The notes below the pieces were generated by a model, which ran no database searches, was not told the DNA's origin, and saw only the letters and a list, made by a program, of their open reading frames with translations. A DNA stretch of 64,000 nucleotides from Stigmatella erecta (GTDB taxonomy: Bacteria > Myxococcota > Myxococcia > Myxococcales > Myxococcaceae): positions 359,647 to 423,646 of the forward strand of contig NZ_FOIJ01000009.1 in assembly GCF_900111745.1 (NCBI RefSeq), given 5' to 3'. The translations under genes were made by a program, and so were the position numbers. Positions 16,042 through 24,156 of this stretch are shown one piece after another. Within the stretch, counting starts at the first letter, position 1. Each line of letters starts with the position of its first letter.

Positions 16042-17187
16042 TCAGCCGGGCATGTCCTCGTCCCGCGCCGTGACGTCGTTGCTGCTGTCCGGGGGCCCGT
16101 CCTGCTCCGGGGCGCCGTAGGCGCCTTCGCCCTCGCTTGCCTCCTCGCCCACGTCATAGGGCTCCTCGGGCTCGGGCGTCATGAACTCGTCGCGCCCCAG
16201 GGCCAGGAAGACCGCCACGACGCCCAGGGGCACCACCCCCACCAGGAACGCGATGGGCCCCACTTCCATGCGCAGGTTCACCAGCGCCCACGTCAGGGCA
16301 ATCACCGTCACCCCGGCGGGAACGAACCGCAGCCACTCGGGCCGCTCCACCTCGGGCCGCAGCATCAGCAACACCAGCAGTCCCAGCAGCCCCACCACCA
16401 CCGTGGAGGCCACCGGCAGCTCATGGCCGCTCAGGGCGCTGGGCAGCCCCCCGTACAGCACGTCCGTGGCCGGCTGGGGCGCGTTCTGCGCGCGCAGGGG
16501 GCCGTAGGAGGAGGGGCCCACGTAGGACACGGGCATCCGGGGCGCGGGCAGCCAGGTGAAGAAGAGCGCCAGCATGCACACGCCCACCCCCACCAGCGCC
16601 AGCATCCGGGGCCCTCGCGTCAGCGCCCGGGGCTCGAAGTGCTGGGCACAGCCCTCCGGCCCCGCGAACACCTTGCCCCACTGGTCCCAGGCCAGCAGCG
16701 CCGTGCCGCCCATCCACAGGGGCGGCAGGGGGCTCAGCTCCAGCAGCGGCAGCACGAACGCCACCGCCAGCGCCGTGTAGGCCGCCGGGACGAACGGCGG
16801 GTGCAGCGAGGCGGGAATCCAGGAGATGAGCGGGTGCGCCTCGCCCGTGGCGCGCAGCTCCCGGGCCACCACCAGCACGCCGCCCGCCAGCATCACGAAG
16901 GACCAGAACGGCCCCAGGCCCGCCAGGGCCGGGAGGATGGACAGCCCCAGGGCCGCCAGCAGCAGGAACACCCCCAGCACGCTGGGCGAGTGCCCCGGCA
17001 CGTGCTTGAGCCAGACCGGCCCCGTGTAGGGCGGCCCGAGGGACTCCACGGACGTGCGCTCGTCCTCGGCCACCACCGGGGAGGCCGCCGTGGGCGGCTT
17101 GTACTCGGGCATCCGGGCGCCGCACTGCTCGCAGTAGCGCAGCTTCGGCTCCGCCGCGATTTCGCCGCACTCCGGACAGCGGTGCAT
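16042..17187 (-). CDS. Zinc-ribbon polytopic membrane protein within the ccm operon
   Basis: A 381-residue protein. A zinc ribbon at the N-terminus (MHRCPECG ... YCEQCGARMPEY, four cysteines at two CXXC sites) is followed by about eight to nine hydrophobic segments and a Glu/Asp-rich C-terminus. It resembles no ccm component. It sits between ccmG and ccmH in the same direction, 26 nt after ccmG. It may have been inserted into the operon or act in heme-protein assembly; the function is unknown. Confidence 0.7.
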   Translation of the reverse strand: MHRCPECGEIAAEPKLRYCEQCGARMPEYKPPTAASPVVAEDERTSVESLGPPYTGPVWLKHVPGHSPSVLGVFLLLAALGLSILPALAGLGPFWSFVMLAGGVLVVARELRATGEAHPLISWIPASLHPPFVPAAYTALAVAFVLPLLELSPLPPLWMGGTALLAWDQWGKVFAGPEGCAQHFEPRALTRGPRMLALVGVGVCMLALFFTWLPAPRMPVSYVGPSSYGPLRAQNAPQPATDVLYGGLPSALSGHELPVASTVVVGLLGLLVLLMLRPEVERPEWLRFVPAGVTVIALTWALVNLRMEVGPIAFLVGVVPLGVVAVFLALGRDEFMTPEPEEPYDVGEEASEGEGAYGAPEQDGPPDSSNDVTARDEDMPG

Positions 17188-17213
17188 GACGGGGGCTCCC
17201 GGCTTCAGTCAGG

Positions 17214-17765
17214 TCAGGGGTTCGCCGCCGCCGAGGGCCCGCTGCTCAGCGCGCGGATCCGGGTGGTGAGCGACTGGGGATCAATGGGCCCGACGTGCTT
17301 GCCCTGGATGATGCCCTGGGCGTCGATGAAGTACGTCTCGGGCACCCCCGCCACGCCGTAGTCCACCGCCACGCGCGAGCGCGGATCCGCCAGCTGGGGA
17401 AAGCTGCTGCCCAACTGCCGGAGGAACCGCCGCGCGTTGTCCTCGGTGTCCTCGAAGACGACGCCCAGGAACTGCACCTGCTCGCCGTACTCGCGGTGGC
17501 CCCACTCGAGGACCGGGTGCTCGTACCGGCACGGCCCGCACCAGGAGGCCCAGAAGTTGATGACCACCGGCTTGCCCTTGAGCTTCTCCAGGCTGATGGG
17601 CTCCCCGGTGTCCAGCGCGCGCAGGGTGAAGCCCGTGGCGGGCTTGCCCGAGAGCATGAAGGGCACCTCGCGCGGATCTCTCCCGAAGCCCTGGAGCAGC
17701 ACGTAGAGCAGCGACCCGCAGAGGAAGACCGCCGAGAGCGTGAGTCCCCAGGCCTTGCCTTTCAT
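17214..17765 (-). CDS. ccmG: Thioredoxin-like cytochrome c maturation protein CcmG/DsbE
   Basis: A 183-residue membrane-anchored thioredoxin (one N-terminal helix, residues ~6-25). The active site is WASWCGPCRYEHP, with the cis-proline region VAGVPETYFIDAQG. CcmG passes electrons to CcmH or apocytochrome c cysteines. The ATG overlaps the CcmF stop by 4 nt. Confidence 0.92.
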   Translation of the reverse strand: MKGKAWGLTLSAVFLCGSLLYVLLQGFGRDPREVPFMLSGKPATGFTLRALDTGEPISLEKLKGKPVVINFWASWCGPCRYEHPVLEWGHREYGEQVQFLGVVFEDTEDNARRFLRQLGSSFPQLADPRSRVAVDYGVAGVPETYFIDAQGIIQGKHVGPIDPQSLTTRIRALSSGPSAAANP

Positions 17766-19792
17766 GCCGCGCCCCGGTTCATGTCACCGTCCGCCACCGG
17801 GGGCGCCGCGCCCGCGGCGGCCGGCGCGCTCGCCGTGGCCACCGCCACGCGCCGCCGCGAGGGCCACATCGCGATGAGCGAGCCCAGCACCAGGATGGGG
17901 ATGCTCCACCAGATCCACCCCACCAGCGGGAAGACCCACACGTTGAGGCTCGCCGTGCCCGCCTCTTGCGAGTAGGCCATGAGCGACACGTACAGGTCCT
18001 CCTTGGGGGACTCGCGCACCGCGGGGGTGCCCACCGGGTCCGTGCTGCGCTCGTAGTAGTTCATGCGCGGCAGGAACTCCTCCACCTTGCCGCCCGGCGC
18101 CGTCACCTCCACGCGCGCCGCGGTGAAGGCCCGGTGCGGCTCCTCGCCGCTCGTCATGCCCAGGAACTTCAGCTGGTAGCCGCTCAGCGTCATCGTCTGG
18201 CCCATGCGCAGCGTGCCGGAGGTGTGCGTCACGTACGCGGACGAGGCCGCCACCGCGACGATGATGACCACGATGCCCAGGTGCACCACGTACCCGCCGA
18301 AGCGCCGGCGCGCCTTGGAGGCGCTCTGCACCACGGCGGTGACGAGGCCCTCCTTGCGCTCGGTCATGCGCACGCGCACCGGCGCCACCAGCTCCCGCAG
18401 GGTGATGAGGGTGACGAAGCCCGCCAGGCCGAAGGTGAGCAGCGGGTACACCCCGCGCAGCCCCAGGCCGTAGCAGAGCGCCGTCACGGCCAGGCCCACC
18501 CCCGCGGGGATGAGGAACTGCCGCCGCACCGCCGCCTTGTCCGGGGTGCCCCAGGGCAGCATCGGCCCCACGCCCATGAGGAAGAGCACCGCGATGCCGC
18601 CCGGCACCGCCATCTTGTTGAAGTACGGCTCGCCCACGCTCACCCGCACCCCGCGCACCGCCTCCGAGATGAGCGGGTACACCGTGCCCAGGAGCACCGT
18701 GAAGGTGATGGCCACGAAGACCAGGTTGTTCACCAGGATGCTCGTCTCCCGGGACATCCACGAGGAGATGCGCCCCTGGGCCACCAGCAGGTGTCCGCGC
18801 GTGGCCAAGAGGGCGATGGAGATCACCAGCAGCACGGCGATGAACACCAGGAAGGTGGGGCCGATGTCCGACTGGGTGAAGGAGTGCACCGAGTTGAAGA
18901 TGCCCGAGCGCGTCATGAACGTGCCCAGGATGGTGAGGATGAAGCTGGCCAGCGCCAGGCTCATGGTCCACAGCCGCAGCATCTGCTTGCGCTCCTGGAC
19001 CATGGTGGAGTGGATGAAGGCCGTCGCCGTCAGCCACGGCAGGAACGAGGCGTTCTCCACCGGATCCCACGCCCAGTAGCCGCCCCAGCCCAGCACCGCG
19101 TACGCCCACCACGAGCCCAGGATGATGCCGATGGACAGGAACATCCACGCCAGCAGCGTCCAGCGCCGCAGCGGGGCCATCCACGCATCGCCAATCTCCC
19201 CGCGCAGGAGCCCCGCCACCGCCACGCCGAAGGGTACCGTCATCCCCACGTAGCCCAGGTAGAGCATGGGCGGGTGGATGACCATGAGGATGTGGTTCTG
19301 CAGGAGCGGGTTCGGCCCGGGGCCGTCCGCGGGCACCGGGGACACGGCGCCCCAGGGGTTGGCCGGGCCCGCGATGAGGAAGGCGAAGAAGACGCCCACC
19401 GCCAGCATGGTGCCCAGCGCCAGGGACATGTAGCGCTGGTGCTCCTTGCGGTGCACCAGCGCGAACGCCAGCAGGAAGGAGCCCATGATGAGGCCCCAGA
19501 AGAGGATGGAGCCCTCGAGCGCGCTCCACAGCGAGACGATCTTGAAGAGCAGCGGCGTGGCGCGGCTGCCCACCTGCGTCACGTACCGGATGCTGAAGTC
19601 ATCGGTGACGAGCGCGTACACCATCGTCAGGTTCGCGCCCGCCATGCAGGCGAAGAAGCCCACCACGGCGCGCATCACCCAGGGGAAGCCCGCCTCGCTG
19701 CGGCGCAGGCCACTCGTCAGACCCACCAGCGCCCCGAACGCCGCGCACACCAGCGCCCCGAGCACCAGCCCATTTCCCAGCGTCCCAGTCAC
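17762..19792 (-). CDS. ccmF: Cytochrome c heme lyase subunit CcmF
   Basis: A ~676-residue inner-membrane protein of many helices. The heme-handling WWD signature appears as WGGYWAWDPVENASFLPWL. The HPPMLYLGYVG block and later conserved His residues also fit CcmF. It is the core of the heme ligation step in System I. The start is the GTG at 19792, which overlaps the CcmE stop (GTGA). Confidence 0.96.
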   Translation of the reverse strand: MTGTLGNGLVLGALVCAAFGALVGLTSGLRRSEAGFPWVMRAVVGFFACMAGANLTMVYALVTDDFSIRYVTQVGSRATPLLFKIVSLWSALEGSILFWGLIMGSFLLAFALVHRKEHQRYMSLALGTMLAVGVFFAFLIAGPANPWGAVSPVPADGPGPNPLLQNHILMVIHPPMLYLGYVGMTVPFGVAVAGLLRGEIGDAWMAPLRRWTLLAWMFLSIGIILGSWWAYAVLGWGGYWAWDPVENASFLPWLTATAFIHSTMVQERKQMLRLWTMSLALASFILTILGTFMTRSGIFNSVHSFTQSDIGPTFLVFIAVLLVISIALLATRGHLLVAQGRISSWMSRETSILVNNLVFVAITFTVLLGTVYPLISEAVRGVRVSVGEPYFNKMAVPGGIAVLFLMGVGPMLPWGTPDKAAVRRQFLIPAGVGLAVTALCYGLGLRGVYPLLTFGLAGFVTLITLRELVAPVRVRMTERKEGLVTAVVQSASKARRRFGGYVVHLGIVVIIVAVAASSAYVTHTSGTLRMGQTMTLSGYQLKFLGMTSGEEPHRAFTAARVEVTAPGGKVEEFLPRMNYYERSTDPVGTPAVRESPKEDLYVSLMAYSQEAGTASLNVWVFPLVGWIWWSIPILVLGSLIAMWPSRRRVAVATASAPAAAGAAPPVADGDMNRGAA

Positions 19793-20277
19793 CGCGCCCC
19801 CGTGGCCGCCGACGCGGTGGTGGCGCCCTCGACCGTCTCCTGCCACTTGCGGGGCTCTTCCCCCTCCTTGGGCGGGCGGTACTCGTTGGAGTGGTTCACC
19901 ATCAGCCGGTTGGAGGTGAACACCTGCGAGGCGTCATACGTGCCCTCCACCACCACGCCGATGCCCGCGCGGAACATCTGCGGCGGCACCTCGGTGGAGC
20001 GCACCAGCACGCTCTGGGACTCCGGCGTGTGGTCGCTCGCCACGCGGAACTGGAGCGTGGTGTGCGCCTCGTTCCACTCGATGCTGCCGGGCTTCACCAC
20101 GCCGCCCAGGCGGATGGTGGGGCCGTAGGCGCGCTCGCCCTGGCCGATCATCTCCGAGGGGCTCCAGTAATAGACGAGGTTCTCGCCGATATTGCCGAAG
20201 GCCACGAAGGCCAGGCCAGCGCCTGCCACGAGCAGCGCCGCCACGGCGATGAGCCGGTTACGCACAAGGGGGGTCAT
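19789..20277 (-). CDS. ccmE: Heme chaperone CcmE
   Basis: A 162-residue periplasmic protein with one N-terminal membrane anchor. The heme-binding segment is VNHSNEYRPP, giving the H-x3-Y spacing of the covalent heme ligand histidine and nearby tyrosine. The VEGTYDASQVF segment and the beta-barrel of LGGVVKPGSIEW match the family. It carries heme from CcmABCD to CcmF. Confidence 0.94.
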   Translation of the reverse strand: MTPLVRNRLIAVAALLVAGAGLAFVAFGNIGENLVYYWSPSEMIGQGERAYGPTIRLGGVVKPGSIEWNEAHTTLQFRVASDHTPESQSVLVRSTEVPPQMFRAGIGVVVEGTYDASQVFTSNRLMVNHSNEYRPPKEGEEPRKWQETVEGATTASAATGAR

Positions 20278-20284
20278 GACTCAG

Positions 20285-20473
20285 TCACTCCTTCGAACCC
20301 GGCGAGGCGTTGGGACGCCGCAGCCACAGGGACAGTGAATACAGGGCCAGTGCGCCCCAGGTGATGCCGTAGCTTACCCACACGTAGCCCCAGCCGCCCT
20401 GAATCCGGCCGCTGCCCACCTGGCCCGCGGCCGCCTGCGCCAGCACCATCAGCGTCGAGACGGAGAGCATCAC
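20285..20473 (-). CDS. ccmD: Small membrane protein CcmD-like
   Basis: A 62-residue protein with a Gly-rich segment (GGWGYVWVSYGITWGALALYSLSLWLRR) typical of CcmD: one membrane helix ending in Arg residues. CcmD stabilises CcmE within CcmABCD and helps release holo-CcmE. The position between ccmC and ccmE, with an ATGA overlap to ccmC, supports the call despite low sequence information. Confidence 0.75.
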   Translation of the reverse strand: MMLSVSTLMVLAQAAAGQVGSGRIQGGWGYVWVSYGITWGALALYSLSLWLRRPNASPGSKE

Positions 20474-21177
20474 ACCACCCCCGCCGGGCGGCGCGAGGCC
20501 GGGTCATCCGTGGGCAGCGCGTCCGGCAGCGCCACCTCGGCCTGCCGCTCGTGCATCGCGATGCGGTAGCGGTAGATGATGAAGACGATCATGAAGGCCA
20601 GGAACGCGAAGGCGCTGATGCGCAGCGGGAAGATCATGGCCGGGTCCACCGTGCGGGGGGTCGACTGCACCTGGTGCAGGCTTCTCCACCACTTCACCGA
20701 GAACCAGATGATGGGCAGGTCCACCGCGGCGATGATGCCCACCACGGCGCTCCACACCGCGCGCTTCTCCGCGTCCTCCACGAAGCGGCGCAGCGCCAGG
20801 TAGCCCATGTAGGCCACCAGCAGGATGGCGGCCGTCGTCAGCCGCGGGTCCCACGTCCAGTACACGCCCCAGGTGGGCCGGCCCCAGATGGCGCCCAGGA
20901 GCACGCCCACCGCGCCGAACAGCAGCCCCACCTCCGCCGAGGCCTCCGCCAGCGCGTCCGTCTTCCAGCTCGGCTTGAACAGGTACGTCACCGAGCAGAG
21001 GAAGTTGAGCGTCAGCGCCACCATGGCGATCCACACCGCGGGCACGTGCGCGTACATGATGCGCTGCACGTCCCCCATCTCCCGGTCGGGCGGTGCCACC
21101 GCCAGGCCGACGTAGTGGCCCCAGATGAGCAGGCCCAGGGCGATGGGCGGCAGTGCGATTCGGAAGAACTTCCCCAT
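20470..21177 (-). CDS. ccmC: Heme exporter protein CcmC
   Basis: A 235-residue protein with six hydrophobic segments. The WWD-type heme motif is WGRPTWGVYWTWDPRLT, with flanking His in RIMYAHVPAVW and in WRSLHQ. CcmC loads heme onto CcmE. It starts 3 nt after the ccmB stop. Confidence 0.95.
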   Translation of the reverse strand: MGKFFRIALPPIALGLLIWGHYVGLAVAPPDREMGDVQRIMYAHVPAVWIAMVALTLNFLCSVTYLFKPSWKTDALAEASAEVGLLFGAVGVLLGAIWGRPTWGVYWTWDPRLTTAAILLVAYMGYLALRRFVEDAEKRAVWSAVVGIIAAVDLPIIWFSVKWWRSLHQVQSTPRTVDPAMIFPLRISAFAFLAFMIVFIIYRYRIAMHERQAEVALPDALPTDDPASRRPAGVV

Positions 21178-21180
21178 GCG

Positions 21181-21876
21181 TCAGTCCTCGATGACCCGCG
21201 GAAAAAGGGCGAACCCCAGTCCCCAATAGATCAGATTGAAGCCGGTGAGCAGGCCGAACCATGAGTTCAACTGATTCATGGGATCTCCCTGGAGCACCAG
21301 CATCATCGCCTTGGCCGAGGCCAGCAGGGCCGGGACGATGAGCGGGAACAATAGCAGAGGCAGCAACACGTCCCGTGCCCGGGCGTTGCTGGAGATGGCC
21401 GCATACACGGTCCCTGGGGCGGCAAGCGCCATGCACCCGAGCACCAGCGTGCCCAGCAGGGGGCCTGCCCCCAGCACCACCTTCACCCCGTAGAGCGCCA
21501 CCATGGCGGGGATGAGCACCCCGCCGAGCACCACCAGGAGCAGCGTGTTGCCCACCGCCTTGGACAGGAAGATGGCCCGCGCGTCCGCGGGCGCCAGGCG
21601 CAGCCCGTCCAGGCAGGCGTTCTCCTGCTCGACGCGGAAGGACTCCCCCAGCGCCAGCGTGCTGGCGAAGAGGATGGCCAGCCACAGGTAGCCGCCCGCG
21701 TTGCGCTCCAGGAGCTTCGTGTCCGGCCCCAGCGCGAAGGAGAAGAGCAGCAGGGTGGCCAGGGCGAAGAAAATCAGGGCATTGAGCCGGGCCCGGGTGC
21801 GCCACTCGATGAGCAAATCCTTGCCCAGGAGCACGCCCGTGGCCCTCAGGAGGCCGATGGGGGCGGGGCGCTTCAC
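21181..21876 (-). CDS. ccmB: Heme exporter protein CcmB
   Basis: A 231-residue polytopic protein with about six helices. LLGKDLLIEWRTRARLNALIFFALATLLLFSFALGPD and the LPLLLFPLIVPALLASAKA block are characteristic of CcmB. With CcmA it forms the ABC-type part that releases holo-CcmE. The GTG start overlaps the ccmA stop (GTGA). Confidence 0.94.
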   Translation of the reverse strand: MKRPAPIGLLRATGVLLGKDLLIEWRTRARLNALIFFALATLLLFSFALGPDTKLLERNAGGYLWLAILFASTLALGESFRVEQENACLDGLRLAPADARAIFLSKAVGNTLLLVVLGGVLIPAMVALYGVKVVLGAGPLLGTLVLGCMALAAPGTVYAAISSNARARDVLLPLLLFPLIVPALLASAKAMMLVLQGDPMNQLNSWFGLLTGFNLIYWGLGFALFPRVIED

Positions 21877-22538
21877 GCGGGCACCGCCCGGCCTTCCTGC
21901 AGGTGCAGGCGCTCCTCGCACAGGGCCATCCCCTGGTCGATGAGGTGGGTGGCGAGCACCACCGTGGTGCCCGAGGCCTTCAGCTCGCCGATGAGCCCCT
22001 CCATGGCCTGGATGCCCGCCGGGTCCAGCTCGCCGAAGGGCTCGTCCAGCAGCGCCAGCGCCGGGGTCTTCATCAGGAGCCGGGCGATGGCCAGGCGCTT
22101 GCGCATGCCCGCGCTGAAGTGGCGCACCGGGCTCTGGGTGCGCCGCGTCAGCCCCACGCGCGTGAGCAGCGCTTCGGCCGCATCCCCCGGCGAGGCCAGG
22201 CCCAAGAGCCGCGCCAGCACCACGAGGTTCTGCCGCGCGGTGAGGTCCTCATAGAGGAAGCTGGTGTGGGACAGCAGGGCCACCTCCTGGCGGACGGCAT
22301 CCCGCTGGGCCACCGCGTCCCGGCCGAGCACCTCCACGCGCCCCGCGGTGGGCGCCAGGGCGGTGGCCACCAGCCGCAGCAGCGTCGTCTTCCCCGAGCC
22401 GTTGTGGCCGGTGAGCAGCAAGGAGCGCCGGGAGGGCAGCGCATAGGTGAGGCGCGCCAGGGCCCAATGGCGCCCATAGCGTTTGCTCACGTCGTGAAGG
22501 GCGAGCGCGGGGGGCGTCGCGGCAGGGGAAGCGTCCAT
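21873..22538 (-). CDS. ccmA: Heme exporter ATP-binding protein CcmA
   Basis: A 221-residue ABC ATPase. It has Walker A GHNGSGKTTLLRL, the signature FSAGMRKRLAIARLL, and Walker B ALALLDEPFGELDP followed by the H-loop ATHL. It is the first gene of the maturation operon, reading A-B-C-D-E-F-G-(zinc ribbon)-H-I. No promoter was recognised upstream. Confidence 0.95.
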   Translation of the reverse strand: MDASPAATPPALALHDVSKRYGRHWALARLTYALPSRRSLLLTGHNGSGKTTLLRLVATALAPTAGRVEVLGRDAVAQRDAVRQEVALLSHTSFLYEDLTARQNLVVLARLLGLASPGDAAEALLTRVGLTRRTQSPVRHFSAGMRKRLAIARLLMKTPALALLDEPFGELDPAGIQAMEGLIGELKASGTTVVLATHLIDQGMALCEERLHLQEGRAVPA

Positions 22539-22971
22539 CGGGGGCAGTGTTCGTAACTGGAAACCGCCCCCTTCTCCAGTGAAACCCGGCCCTGGGACTT
22601 TCCAGGAAGACCCAGGGGAGAACCCCTGGAAAACGGGGTTTCAGGACTTTGCGGCGCGACCGGAGGGCAAGTGTGCGGCTTTTCGCAGGCGTCTATCGTG
22701 CCCAGGATGGTCAGCAAGCAGGCGCACCTGGGAGGAGAGGACCATGAAGTCGGCACCCACAGCGGCTCTTTTCCTGTGCCACTCGGATCATTTGCGAGGG
22801 GATAGGAATGTTTTTCAACCTCTGGGCCCAGGTGTTCCCTGGGGGGCAGGACATTGCCCCTGGATTCAGGGGGATTCTGTGCCACATGCCCTCCCTGGCG
22901 TTGGCATCCCCCATGCAATGGACTTCGCTCAAGTAATCGACTGCGCGTAGTGCAGATGGACGGGGGAGGTC
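22539..22971. other. Divergent intergenic region between ccm and exopolysaccharide operons
   Basis: This 433-bp region should hold promoters for both operons, though none is clear. It carries hairpins at 22612-22629 (CCAGGGG, AGAA loop, CCCCTGG) and 22843-22860 (GGGGCA, six-base loop, TGCCCC). A short reading frame 22744-22950 is preceded by a strong ribosome site (GGAGGAGAGGACC) and starts MKSAPTAALFLC, but later codons lack G/C bias. It could be a leader peptide or gene debris. Confidence 0.5.
22744..22950 (+). CDS. Possible small ORF with strong ribosome site
   Basis: A 68-residue frame ahead of the polysaccharide operon. A GGAGGAGAGG site lies just before the ATG. The first 12 residues look like the start of a signal peptide, but composition later becomes random and the product matches nothing known. 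It may be a decayed secreted-protein gene. Confidence 0.25.
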   Translation: MKSAPTAALFLCHSDHLRGDRNVFQPLGPGVPWGAGHCPWIQGDSVPHALPGVGIPHAMDFAQVIDCA

Positions 22972-24156
22972 ATGGGCGCGGGTAAGCTGGTTCGAAGAGC
23001 GGTGAAGGCGGCGGCGGCCGGGGTGTTGCACTACAGCGGACTTCGCAAGGCGATGGCGACCTATCGCCGGGGCCAGTCCGGGGGGCGGCGCATCCTGATC
23101 GTCAGCTATCACCGCGTGGTGGGGGATTTCACAGGTGAGCTGCAGCGGTCCATTCCGGGGCTGCTCATCTCTCAAGAGACATTCCGGAGGCATTTGGAGG
23201 AGGCCTCGGCGGCGGGCTACGCGTTCGCCACCATGGGGGAGGCCGTGGATGTGATGACGGGGGCGGCGGTGGCCAAGCAGGACTTGTGCGTCGTCACCTT
23301 CGATGACGGGTACCGGGACGTGTACCGGTACGCCTATCCGGTCCTCAAGCAGATGGGGGTGCCCGCCATCGTCTATCTGCCCACGGACTTCATCGGGACG
23401 AACCGGCGCTTCAACCACGACCGGCTCTTCCACCTGGTGAACCGGGCGAAGCAGCGGCGCATCAAGCCCTACTTCAGCACGCTGACCGGGCCCGCGCTGG
23501 AGCTGATGGTGCCCATCACCTCCGGCCGGAAGACGGTGTCCGCGGCGCTCGACGACTTCATCGGCGAGCACTCGGCGGGCGCGCTCGTGGAGGTCATCGG
23601 GGCCCTGGAGAAGGAGCTGGGCGACAGCACGGACCTCTTGCCCGAGCAGGGCGACATCATGGACTGGGACGAGGTGCGGCGCATGGCGCAGGACGGCTTC
23701 GAGTTCGGCGCCCACACCCTGGGCCACACGGTGCTCACGCTGGAGCCGCGCGAGGTGGTGGAGCGGGAGATCCTCGAGTCCAAGCTCGCCATCGAGCGCG
23801 AGGTGCCCATCCAGGTGAAGGACTTCGCGTACTGCAACGGCTGGTACTCGGATGAGATCATCAGCGTGCTCAAGCAGCACGGGTTCCGCTCGGGCGTCAC
23901 CACCGAGGACTTCCTCAACCGGATTGGCGGCGATCCGTTCACCCTCAAGCGCAAGGTGCTGTGGGAGAACTTCAGCATCGGGGCGCTCGGGGATTACTCC
24001 TCGGCGCTCACCGGCTGCCAGTTCGACGACTGCTTCGGGTTGCTGGGCATGAGCCACCCGGTGCCGGGGCGCCGCACGCACTTATCGGCCCCGCGGGTGG
24101 GGGGCGGCAACCACCTGAAGGCCGTGCTCGACTTGTCCACCCAGGAGGCGACGTGA
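22972..24156 (+). CDS. Polysaccharide deacetylase (NodB-like) family protein
   Basis: A 394-residue protein. The NodB core begins ILIVSYHRVVGDF and holds the VTFDDGYRDVYRYAYPVL motif (two adjacent Asp, first catalytic/metal motif), then FEFGAHTLGHTVLTL (HxxxH metal ligands). No clear signal peptide, so cytoplasmic action is possible. Members remove N- or O-acetyl groups from polysaccharide or lipid-linked sugars. A GGGGGAGGT site precedes the ATG. It starts a five-gene polysaccharide cluster and overlaps the flippase gene (GTGA). Confidence 0.85.
   Translation: MGAGKLVRRAVKAAAAGVLHYSGLRKAMATYRRGQSGGRRILIVSYHRVVGDFTGELQRSIPGLLISQETFRRHLEEASAAGYAFATMGEAVDVMTGAAVAKQDLCVVTFDDGYRDVYRYAYPVLKQMGVPAIVYLPTDFIGTNRRFNHDRLFHLVNRAKQRRIKPYFSTLTGPALELMVPITSGRKTVSAALDDFIGEHSAGALVEVIGALEKELGDSTDLLPEQGDIMDWDEVRRMAQDGFEFGAHTLGHTVLTLEPREVVEREILESKLAIEREVPIQVKDFAYCNGWYSDEIISVLKQHGFRSGVTTEDFLNRIGGDPFTLKRKVLWENFSIGALGDYSSALTGCQFDDCFGLLGMSHPVPGRRTHLSAPRVGGGNHLKAVLDLSTQEAT

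Noticed and set aside
17966..20128. Long open frame (720 codons) on the plus strand
   Set aside because: It runs antisense to ccmF and ccmE, which carry clear family motifs; the frame is a by-product of high G+C. The product is His/Arg-rich low complexity.
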